DNA of 5,897 nucleotides from Myxococcales bacterium (GTDB lineage Bacteria > Myxococcota > Myxococcia > Myxococcales > Myxococcaceae). Under the pieces are notes generated by a model that made no database searches, was not told the DNA's origin, and saw only the letters and a program-made list of their open reading frames with translations. Shown one piece after another: positions 1 through 5,897 of the stretch; the first letter of the stretch is position 1, and every line of letters begins with the position of its first letter. Made by a program: the position numbers and the translations under genes. The DNA lies in contig PMBV01000478.1 of assembly GCA_003153055.1 (NCBI GenBank), positions 1-5,897 on the forward strand, given 5' to 3'.

Positions 1-274
1 GATGGCGATCTCGATAGACGGTGAAGCGCGAGCCATCGGCGCGCGTTGCGACGATGTCGTGGAGATCCTTGGTTACGTAGAGCCTCCGTATGCTCAGAGG
101 CTTGCGATCTGTTTTGGATGTGGACGAAGAAACGGAGGGCGTCAGCGCAGGCTGCGGAACCTCTCGCGGCTGAACGGCAAGACCGGGTTGCGAAGAGTCG
201 GACGAGCCCCCTCGGCAAGCTAGAACAACGAGACCGGCGGCGAGCAGAGAAGTACGACAAACGAGTCCGTTCAT
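1..274 (-). CDS. Probable lipoprotein / exported protein, candidate immunity protein (3' end outside window)
   Basis: The frame starts at ATG (274-272), overlaps the TGA of the SLT gene as ATGA, and stays open for 91 codons to the left edge. The N-terminus has one Arg (residue 7), then a hydrophobic core (LLAAGLVVLA, 10-19) ending in VLAC with Cys20, followed by RGGSSDSS. This matches a lipoprotein signal in layout, although Leu at the -2 position is unusual, so an ordinary Sec signal is the alternative. Residues about 21-57 are Ser/Thr/Pro-rich and look like a tether. After that a compact region begins (SIRRLYVTKDL, then ATRADGSRFTVY). AAAAGG lies eight bases before the ATG. Overlap with a murein-hydrolase gene plus export to the envelope is the usual layout of an effector and its periplasmic immunity protein, and membrane-bound lysozyme inhibitors of the MliC type are also lipoproteins. 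I see no recognisable immunity or inhibitor family in what is visible, so the function is inference from position. Confidence 0.72.
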   Translation of the reverse strand, partial: MNGLVCRTSLLAAGLVVLACRGGSSDSSQPGLAVQPREVPQPALTPSVSSSTSKTDRKPLSIRRLYVTKDLHDIVATRADGSRFTVYRDRH

Positions 275-2397
275 GGTTCGAGCCTTTTGAAGATCGTCTG
301 CACGTAGTTGCTGTTCTCTGCGTACTTTTCCGAGACAGCGAACTTCCCGCCAAGTACTCTCGAGTGATTGGCGATGCCTTGCCACAAGGGGGACGATTCG
401 TTGCTCGCCCCACAAATCGTCACCCACTCTATTGTTTTGGTGGTTTTTGCGAGCTCCTCGCAGGCGAATTCGACAACTTTCTGGCCTATGTTGTATGCTG
501 CGACTATTAGTTTCAGCCGATCAGATGCAGCCACTATGTAACCACCCACCCGAATGGCCTTGTCGATGGATACGACCTTGCGCGCCAAGCAGTCGGCGCC
601 TATCTCCACCGAGAGTTCAGGCTGAAATCGATCATCTGTATCCGAATCGTAGACCCACTTTCCGTCTATCCGCTTGGTATTTCCAATGCTTCGCTTGGCG
701 TCCTGAGTCGCCTCGGGCCCCGCCTGTGTCAAGCCCGCGTACCCCCAGTCATTCTGGGCCTTGGGGTTGAAAGAACTCTCCTGGGCGATCATGGACTTGA
801 AGGTCAGCGCGTCGAAGTTGATCCGGTCAGCGTGCTCCTGAATCAGACTGTTGTAGTCATTCTGGTGTACTTCGAACTCGGGCTTCCAGAGCTTCCACTC
901 CGTCTGCAGAGATGCCTCGTACCCCAGCGCCCTGCAGTTCCCCCGCATATCGACGAGGTTCGAGCAGACCCCTGTTGCCAGCGTCTTGCTGGTCATGTGC
1001 GATGTGCCCATCGGGGTGAACCCGGTCGGTGCCGAGTCGGAGGCGTTGGCGGCGTACTCGGCGACGTCGGCGAACACGAGGGGATGAGGTGGCCCTCCCT
1101 TGCCTGTCTTCTCCGCTCGAATGCCCACCTCGGTCGAGAACCGGAGCACCGCAAAGAGCGTCAAGTCGAGCGGCTCCCATTCGACGAGCTTCTTCCATTC
1201 GTCGGTGGTGAGCACGCGCAGGTCCAGTACCCCAGAGAAGTGCCCATCGACAGCTTGCATTGTCGTCGGCCACAGCCCGAGGGGAGCGTGCTTGGGTGTG
1301 CTCTTCCCGAGGCCGTCCTTGTAGTGCGCGAAGAGCGACGCAGTCAGCGCAATTCGAAGGTGCTCTTCCTTGCCGTCGGCCGTCCAGTGCTCGGCCTCGA
1401 AACCCTGGAGGCGCCCCTGGAGATGGAGGGCGGAGCGCTCGAAGACACCCACGGACGAAGGAACGGGCTCGCGCGTACCAGCCGGGTAGGAGACCGGCCG
1501 CATCGAGAGCTCGAGGACCTCGAGCCTTGGTTTTGGAAGCTTGAAAAGGATGCCTTGGACCTTCATCGCGGTCTCGTCGACCAGCTCCCTATTGTTGGCC
1601 TTTGTCAGAAACTCGATGGTGTACGCATACTCAAGCTCCTCGGCCCGGCCCTGGGGGTTGACGCGGTAGTCGAGTTGGCCGCTGCGGAGGCCGACGGCCA
1701 TCGCCTCGTCATCGGATGCAGAGGGGCTTGCCTTCACAGTCCGGTCGAACTGGTGGCGCAGGCCACGCTCCCCGGAATAGCCGGTCCCAGTCTCATAGAT
1801 GGCGATTCGCACCCGCTTGTCCGTGAAGCCAGACGAGAAGCTTGGGCGAAACCGGTACTGCGTCCCGACCTTGAGTTTCGAGACGCTGAGGGGCTGGTTG
1901 TTCAGGTCGAGCAGCTCGAGTCCTACCCGGAGGTCCACGGAAATCTGCGAGCGGCTTGGTTCCAGCGTGACGGGCAAGGCGCCCTGCAGGCCGGGCGCGA
2001 GCTCGTATCCAAGCCGCCCCTTGCCGTAGAGGCCGAGGCGCAGAATGTCGAGCACGAGGGGCTTTGCGCCGCCCGGTGTCTGGGCCTTGAGCTCGAACTC
2101 CTTCTCCTTGAGCTGCCCACTCGTGTCCTTGGGCACGAGGAGCACCGGGTCTCGGTGCGCCATCCTCCGCGCCTTGGTGAGGTCCTGCTCTCCCTCCGGG
2201 AGGAACAGCCACGTGAGCGCGCAGGTGAGCTCGCACCGGACGTTGTCGCAGGTCCCTCCGAGCGACAGCTCCTTCTTGAGCTTGTCGATGGTCAGCGGCG
2301 AGCTGGCCGGCTTCGGGAGCACGGCAATCCGAGGGAGAGCCTTCACCCGCACCGCTCCCCGGAAGTCGAGGTTGATTGTGATCGCGTCCTCTTCCAT
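271..2397 (-). CDS. Transglycosylase SLT domain protein, probable lytic transglycosylase effector
   Basis: The protein has 708 residues. The C-terminal part (about 508-706) is a lysozyme-like transglycosylase SLT domain, a family that cleaves the MurNAc-GlcNAc bond of peptidoglycan to give 1,6-anhydro ends. Visible family motifs are MIAQESSFNP with catalytic Glu540, GLTQ at 555-558 (usually GLMQ), FQPELSVEIGADCLA at 591-605, AAYNIG at 633-638 and YVQTIFKR at 698-705. About 20 extra residues sit between the second and third motifs. Residues 1-500 are beta-rich with no family I recognise. The N-terminus (MEEDAITINLDF) has no signal peptide or lipobox, unlike housekeeping lytic transglycosylases, so export would need a specialised machine. 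The ATG start is supported by GAGGAG six bases upstream. The gene follows the M23-like gene in the same frame after TAG-GCC and overlaps the next gene by four bases. GC drops to about 54% over the SLT domain. Type VI or tail-like delivery is inferred. The SLT assignment is firm; the effector role is moderate. Confidence 0.93.
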   Translation of the reverse strand: MEEDAITINLDFRGAVRVKALPRIAVLPKPASSPLTIDKLKKELSLGGTCDNVRCELTCALTWLFLPEGEQDLTKARRMAHRDPVLLVPKDTSGQLKEKEFELKAQTPGGAKPLVLDILRLGLYGKGRLGYELAPGLQGALPVTLEPSRSQISVDLRVGLELLDLNNQPLSVSKLKVGTQYRFRPSFSSGFTDKRVRIAIYETGTGYSGERGLRHQFDRTVKASPSASDDEAMAVGLRSGQLDYRVNPQGRAEELEYAYTIEFLTKANNRELVDETAMKVQGILFKLPKPRLEVLELSMRPVSYPAGTREPVPSSVGVFERSALHLQGRLQGFEAEHWTADGKEEHLRIALTASLFAHYKDGLGKSTPKHAPLGLWPTTMQAVDGHFSGVLDLRVLTTDEWKKLVEWEPLDLTLFAVLRFSTEVGIRAEKTGKGGPPHPLVFADVAEYAANASDSAPTGFTPMGTSHMTSKTLATGVCSNLVDMRGNCRALGYEASLQTEWKLWKPEFEVHQNDYNSLIQEHADRINFDALTFKSMIAQESSFNPKAQNDWGYAGLTQAGPEATQDAKRSIGNTKRIDGKWVYDSDTDDRFQPELSVEIGADCLARKVVSIDKAIRVGGYIVAASDRLKLIVAAYNIGQKVVEFACEELAKTTKTIEWVTICGASNESSPLWQGIANHSRVLGGKFAVSEKYAENSNYVQTIFKRLEP
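280..876 (-). other. Transglycosylase SLT domain region with lowered GC
   Basis: This stretch encodes residues about 508-706 of the SLT gene product, the whole lysozyme-like domain with the Glu540 codon at 780-778. A hand count over 241-900 gives 357 G+C in 660 bases (54%), against 71% in three 60-base samples from the upstream gene (3721, 4201, 5401). Codons rare in GC-rich genomes cluster here, for example CTA-ATA just before the AAYNIG motif. The change sits close to the domain boundary. Confidence 0.8.
283..288 (-). promoter_or_regulatory. Ribosome binding site of the lipoprotein gene
   Basis: AAAAGG lies eight bases (CTCGAACC) before the ATG at 274, inside the last codons of the SLT gene. 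It is a moderate Shine-Dalgarno match. With the ATGA overlap it points to coupled translation of the SLT protein and the exported protein. Confidence 0.5.
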
Positions 2398-2400
2398 GGC

Positions 2401-5400
2401 CTACTCCTCGTGCGTGTACGTCGTCTCGGCAGCCGTCACCGGCGCCTCCCGGACGGCTCCGTCGTGCTTCACGGTGAGGGCATACGCTGTACCCACCTTC
2501 AACCCGCGCACCGCCACGAAGGCGCAGAAGGTCCCCTGGTGATTGACCATTCCTCGGACACGCCCCTTCGCGTCGACGGTCGGGAGAAGGTAGTGGACCC
2601 GATTCTCGCACCGCTTCCCGTCAAGGCTGACCTCGACCGAGAGCGCCCGGGCGCTGCCCTTCGGCGTGGGGTGGATGCCCTCCACCTGCTTGGCTGTCAG
2701 GGGCGCCGATGGCTCCGGTGCGGGGCGATCCTGGCCTGGTGCCTCGAGCCCAGTGGTCTCGCACACCACGAGGAGGTACTCGCCGGACGCGTGTACCGCG
2801 AGCGTGCCGAGCTCTGGCTTGAATTCGCAGTCGTCCTGCCGCTCGGGCGGGGGTGCGTGCTCCGGCTGCTCTGTCTTGGCTGGGAGCAGCGCTTCAATCT
2901 TGAACGACTGCTTCTCTTTGGCAGTCTGCGGGATGTCGAAGGTCCCATGGATGAGCTGATCGCCACACTGGACATCGAACGTCCGCGAGGGCTCCTTTTC
3001 GCCGCCGGTGAGGCGCGTGATTCGCACCTGAAACGGCGCCCAAGCGGTCCGGTTCCCTCTGAGCTGACAGGTGACGTGGACCTGCTTCTCTATCAGCTCG
3101 AAGCGGAGTGGCTCGAAGGCGAGCTTGCGAAGGGTACCGCAGTTTTCTCCCTTCGGCGTTCCCTGGAACACCAGCCCCGGAGATTCCTCCTGTCCGAGCG
3201 GCTCGACTTCGTCAGCGAAGATGTGACGGCGCGTGTTCTCCAGGACGTTCGTCCACTTCCGGTACAGGCTCAGCCCATTCACCGCGCGGAAGTAGAATCG
3301 GTAGGGCGTCTTCGTCGGCGCTCCGCCTTTCTTGTCGAGCTCTGTGAAGAGGGCATCGAGCACGGGCTGAGGATCGAAGGTGGCGTAGAGGACGCCAGCG
3401 CCGGCAACCTGAAGGGCCGCCTCGGGCTTCCCATCTTTCCCCTCCACGTGCGCGAAGTGTGGGATGGCGCGAGCGGCCTCGATGGCCCCTTTGCCCTCGA
3501 CCTTGCAGAAGGTGCCGCTGCTGTCGAGGGAGGTGATGGTGCACTTCGCCTTCTCGCACAGCTGGACGAGCCCGGTGACGAGGTGGCGACTGACTCGGAG
3601 CGCAGAGACGTCGGTGTACTCCCTGAGCGTGAAGCCGGCCGTGACGTAGCCGCCGGCCTTTGCCGTGGAAGCGCCGGTGATGAAGAGCCCGTCGTCGCTC
3701 ATGGTGAGGCTTCCGGGGTCGAGCACCCGTCCTTTGGGTTGCTGCTTGAGCGGGCAGTCGGGCATGGCGAGGAGGGCGTCCTTGGTCTCGAGGCGGGCGA
3801 TTTCCACCTCGACGCCCAGCGCCGTCAGCTTCTTCTCCAGCTCTTTGTCCGTCGGGTGCTCGGGCAGCTTCGGCAGCTTGGCGCTGCCCCCGGGCACTCG
3901 CACCGCCACGAACGCGGCGTCCTGCGTGGCAAGGTGGGCCAGCCGGTACGCAGCCTTCGCCTGCACGAGGACACACCGCTTTCCGTCCCGGCCGAGCTCC
4001 GTCACCGCGATGCCCAGCCCTCCCCCGAGATTGTCCCGCAGCCTCTGCACGGCGTCGACGAGTGAGACCGCGACAGGTGCCTTTGCCTGCGCCCGACGGA
4101 GGGACTCGTAGGCGAGCTGAGGGCTGAAGCCGTGCACCTTGGCCGAGCTTCGCCCCTCGGTCGTGAGGCCGGTGACGAAGCCGCCCTCGACGATGAATTG
4201 CTTCTCGTCGATGGCGAGCTCCTCGCCGGCCGCCGTCCCGCTCGCGACGGAGGGGATGAAGACGCGCTGAGGGGAGCCCTCGTGAGGCAGTTCCGCGTCC
4301 TTCCAGTTCCCCGAGGCGTCCTGCAGCTCGACTCCGACGACGCCTCCCAGCTCCTTCACGGGCGGCTCCGCGTGCTTCAGTTTGATTGGCACCACCCAGT
4401 GTGAATGCAGCTCCTTGGGCTTGAAGAGGCCAAGCTTCGCCTCCTCCTCGGTGGGTGCCTCGAGCTGGGGTGCCGCGATGGACAAGGTGGTCGTTCCGAG
4501 CACCTGCGTCGGGTCCTCCGCCCCCTCGACGAGCAGCTTCCAGTCACCCCAGAAGTCGATGCGGAGCGGCCGGAGGATGAAGCCGTTCGGCTCGTAGGCC
4601 GCTTCGTCGACCAAGACTGGCTTGTCCTTGCCGATTCTCAGCTGAAGCTTCACTCGCTGGCTCAGGTCGTAGCCGCGGTCGTCGTCGACGACCATTGCCT
4701 GAACTCGATCTCCCAGCACGAGGGCGGACGGCTCCTTCTCCGAGATGAATCCCCATGCGAACGGCGGAGCCGCCTTCTGGAAGCGGAGGCGATCCCACGT
4801 GTTGGTGACCTTGAGCTTCCCACGCAGCGTGAGCATCTCCAGCAGGCAGAGCACGGTCACCGGGTGGAGGTTGTCGATATGCGCATCCACCGGCAGCTGG
4901 TCGTCGCCCTTGCCGAAGAGGGAGCCGGAGCGGCTGACGGCCTTCGTCCCCCAGCTCGGTGGGAGCACGAAGCCGCAGTACTCCACGTCGGGCGCGGCGG
5001 CGTCGAAGTCGGACAGGTTGGCTCGATCCGCTCGGACCGCGCCGTCGGGGTGCCACCAGGTGAGCGGCAGCATCTTGCTCGTGGCGAACGACTCTGGAAG
5101 GACCTTCATCTTCTTCAGCGTGTCGAACACCGCCGCACCTCCGGGCGACCACTCGTTGAAGTGCTCGAGCCGCGCGGCGCGAAGGCGCGAGGGAAGGAGC
5201 CCCTTCAGGAGAATCTCTCCGCCATCCGAGGGCTCACCCTCTGCTCTCGCGAGGAGCAGGTTGGGCGAAGAGGAGGTGAGCCGGAGCGCATCGGCCCCGG
5301 CGGGCACCTTGAGCATGAGCCGAACGTACTTCTTCCCCTGGTGAACCTTCTCGTCGAACTTGCTCTGGGCAAGCTTCAGCTCGTCCGTGTAGATGGTCGT

Positions 5401-5897
5401 CGACTCGCCAGCGGTCCCGCGGCGCAGGTACTCAACCGCCACCGTGTAGGGGCTCCCCTCGGCGTTCTGGTTTGGTGGGGGAAGGAGCGCGCTTTCGAGT
5501 TCCAGCGCGAGCGGGTAGGTGTAGCTGAGCGGCGGCGGCGGCTTCGTCCCGTCGTAGCTCCCTTGCACAGCAAAGGTCTCCTCGTCGACCAGCATCTGCC
5601 GGAGGTGCCCCCGGTGGCCGGAGATGACGCTGCCCGGAGGGGTCTCTGGGTCCTTTTCGGCGAGCTCCAGCGCGGCGACCCCACCGTCGAGCAGCTGCTG
5701 TTCGTCCTTGGTCAGTTTGGGGAGGACCTTCTGTCGCAGGTCTGGAACGGTGAGGTAGTTGTCATCGCCGATACCCTCGACGCGCTTGCCAGAGAAGAGC
5801 TCCTTCAGGTCCTCTTCCGCGAGGAGCTTGATCAAGTCGTCGAAGGTCTTCGAGCCCGGGAGACCGAAGACTTCCCAGTGGAGGTAGCCAGACTGGG
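2401..5897 (-). CDS. Large multidomain protein with M23 peptidase-like motif (5' end outside window)
   Basis: At least 1,164 residues are visible, ending at TAG (2403-2401). The frame is open to the right edge, so the true start lies upstream; the TTG at 5835 is internal and has no Shine-Dalgarno. The first visible residues read QSGYLHWEVFG, resembling the end of an M23 zinc endopeptidase domain (family motif HLHFE), with Tyr where M23 enzymes have the first His. Numbering from the TTG codon, residues 1-60 are charged and helical, and 98-125 hold proline-rich linkers. Residues 220-460 contain a Trp-rich stretch (LPLTWWHPDG near 256) and beta-rich sequence. Residues 541-680 and 711-835 are two related modules faintly like M15 DD-peptidases. 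Residues 840-1144 look like Ig-like beta domains joined by Pro-rich linkers (986-1000, 1031-1047). Twelve cysteines fall after residue 620, none of them in a recognised metal site. It is the first visible gene of the operon. Apart from the edge motif I recognise no family. A role in peptidoglycan cleavage or in carrying such an activity is inferred. Confidence 0.9.
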   Translation of the reverse strand, partial: QSGYLHWEVFGLPGSKTFDDLIKLLAEEDLKELFSGKRVEGIGDDNYLTVPDLRQKVLPKLTKDEQQLLDGGVAALELAEKDPETPPGSVISGHRGHLRQMLVDEETFAVQGSYDGTKPPPPLSYTYPLALELESALLPPPNQNAEGSPYTVAVEYLRRGTAGESTTIYTDELKLAQSKFDEKVHQGKKYVRLMLKVPAGADALRLTSSSPNLLLARAEGEPSDGGEILLKGLLPSRLRAARLEHFNEWSPGGAAVFDTLKKMKVLPESFATSKMLPLTWWHPDGAVRADRANLSDFDAAAPDVEYCGFVLPPSWGTKAVSRSGSLFGKGDDQLPVDAHIDNLHPVTVLCLLEMLTLRGKLKVTNTWDRLRFQKAAPPFAWGFISEKEPSALVLGDRVQAMVVDDDRGYDLSQRVKLQLRIGKDKPVLVDEAAYEPNGFILRPLRIDFWGDWKLLVEGAEDPTQVLGTTTLSIAAPQLEAPTEEEAKLGLFKPKELHSHWVVPIKLKHAEPPVKELGGVVGVELQDASGNWKDAELPHEGSPQRVFIPSVASGTAAGEELAIDEKQFIVEGGFVTGLTTEGRSSAKVHGFSPQLAYESLRRAQAKAPVAVSLVDAVQRLRDNLGGGLGIAVTELGRDGKRCVLVQAKAAYRLAHLATQDAAFVAVRVPGGSAKLPKLPEHPTDKELEKKLTALGVEVEIARLETKDALLAMPDCPLKQQPKGRVLDPGSLTMSDDGLFITGASTAKAGGYVTAGFTLREYTDVSALRVSRHLVTGLVQLCEKAKCTITSLDSSGTFCKVEGKGAIEAARAIPHFAHVEGKDGKPEAALQVAGAGVLYATFDPQPVLDALFTELDKKGGAPTKTPYRFYFRAVNGLSLYRKWTNVLENTRRHIFADEVEPLGQEESPGLVFQGTPKGENCGTLRKLAFEPLRFELIEKQVHVTCQLRGNRTAWAPFQVRITRLTGGEKEPSRTFDVQCGDQLIHGTFDIPQTAKEKQSFKIEALLPAKTEQPEHAPPPERQDDCEFKPELGTLAVHASGEYLLVVCETTGLEAPGQDRPAPEPSAPLTAKQVEGIHPTPKGSARALSVEVSLDGKRCENRVHYLLPTVDAKGRVRGMVNHQGTFCAFVAVRGLKVGTAYALTVKHDGAVREAPVTAAETTYTHEE
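2404..2409 (-). promoter_or_regulatory. Ribosome binding site of the SLT gene
   Basis: GAGGAG lies six bases (TAGGCC) before the ATG at 2397. It doubles as the last two Glu codons of the upstream gene, so ribosomes finishing that gene stop on top of the next start. This supports ATG 2397 as the true start and suggests translational coupling of the two large proteins. Confidence 0.75.
3331..3705 (-). repeat. Degenerate internal module, copy B
   Basis: This encodes residues 711-835 of the large M23-like gene. It follows the order of copy A: FIT, then GFTLREY, then HLVTGLVQLC, then KCTITSLDSSGTFC with Cys777. Aligned ungapped from Gly608 of copy A with Lys764 of copy B, Thr, Leu, Gly and Cys coincide; a four-residue gap then aligns the LV helices. 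GFTLREY before an LV helix resembles the FTLxEF entry of M15-type peptidases, but catalytic residues are absent. Confidence 0.4.
3796..4215 (-). repeat. Degenerate internal module, copy A
   Basis: This encodes residues 541-680 (counted from the TTG codon) of the large M23-like gene. It shares a layout with copy B: a short beta strand starting FIV, then GFS, then SLVDAVQRLR, then GIAVTELGRDGKRC with Cys621. The pattern of LV-x3-Q-x-L followed by a strand of IT/VT type resembles M15 DD-peptidase-like folds, but no zinc-binding His/Asp set is visible. The repeat is at protein level only and diverged; I see no DNA-level repeat. Confidence 0.4.
5863..5895 (-). other. M23 (LytM)-like C-terminal motif at window edge
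   Basis: The frame of the large gene continues upstream of the TTG codon and reads QSGYLHWEVFG. M23 endopeptidases end with a strand of the type GPHLHFE, in which the first His is catalytic and the second binds zinc. Here the second His and the Glu are kept and the first His is Tyr. Only this fragment of the domain is visible, so the assignment is tentative. Confidence 0.45.

Noticed and set aside
46..510. Plus-strand open frame of 154 codons
   Set aside because: It lies opposite the SLT domain's conserved AAYNIG and C-terminal motifs and the signal-peptide gene. Its product is Arg-rich with no motif, and I see no convincing ribosome site.
2045..2542. Plus-strand frame of 165 codons with Ser-rich product
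   Set aside because: It is antisense to the end of one real gene and the start of the next, with low-complexity composition typical of opposite-strand shadows.
1793..2611. Minus-strand frame of 272 codons spanning the junction of the two large genes
   Set aside because: It is a shifted-frame shadow rich in Arg, Gly and Pro, overlapping coding sequence of both real genes.
832..4065. A 1,077-codon open frame on the plus strand
   Set aside because: It is antisense to both large genes, crosses their junction, is rich in Arg/Leu/Glu/Gly without domain motifs, and reflects third-position GC bias on the opposite strand. The minus-strand frames carry recognisable SLT and M23-like motifs.
5833..5835. 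TTG as start of the large gene
   Set aside because: The frame remains open upstream to the window edge, reads a protein-like LHWEVF motif there, and no Shine-Dalgarno precedes the TTG.
1..5897. Terminators, promoters, tRNAs, CRISPR arrays or insertion sequences
   Set aside because: The window is coding essentially throughout with junctions of three bases or overlaps. I saw no hairpin followed by T-run, no tRNA-like arms, no spaced direct repeats and no transposase motif.

Overview
The window looks like chromosomal DNA of a GC-rich bacterium that encodes large secreted murein-directed proteins. A myxobacterium (Myxococcota) is my best guess from the roughly 70% GC of the main part, the strong GC bias at third codon positions and the gene style. 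No taxonomic marker is present, so this remains inference.

All real genes lie on the minus strand, so the operon reads from right to left. (1) 5897 to 2401 holds most of a very large gene, open at the right edge. Its first visible residues carry an LHWEVF motif like the last strand of an M23 (LytM-type) peptidase domain. More than 1,100 further residues follow that I mostly do not recognise, including two related modules that faintly resemble M15 DD-peptidase folds without metal ligands. (2) 2397 to 271 encodes a 708-residue protein with a beta-rich N-terminal region of unknown function and a C-terminal transglycosylase SLT (lysozyme-like) domain with catalytic Glu540 and no signal peptide. 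(3) 274 to 1 encodes the first 91 residues of a probable lipoprotein or exported protein, cut by the left edge.

The three genes are packed as tightly as possible. Gene 1 ends in TAG, followed by a single GCC codon and the ATG of gene 2 in the same reading frame. Gene 2 and gene 3 overlap as ATGA. Both internal starts have Shine-Dalgarno sequences inside the preceding gene, so they are probably translationally coupled. No promoter or terminator is visible, so the transcript extends beyond both edges. There is no gene-free stretch of any size.

Working model (inference): this is a cell-wall-attacking cargo set. An M23-like multidomain protein and a signal-less lytic transglycosylase would be delivered by a contact-dependent or contractile secretion machine, such as a type VI secretion system or phage-tail-like device. 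The overlapping exported protein would be a candidate periplasmic immunity protein. GC falls to about 54% exactly over the SLT domain, as expected if the toxic domain was swapped onto an older carrier. No VgrG, PAAR, Hcp or tail gene lies inside the window to prove the delivery route.
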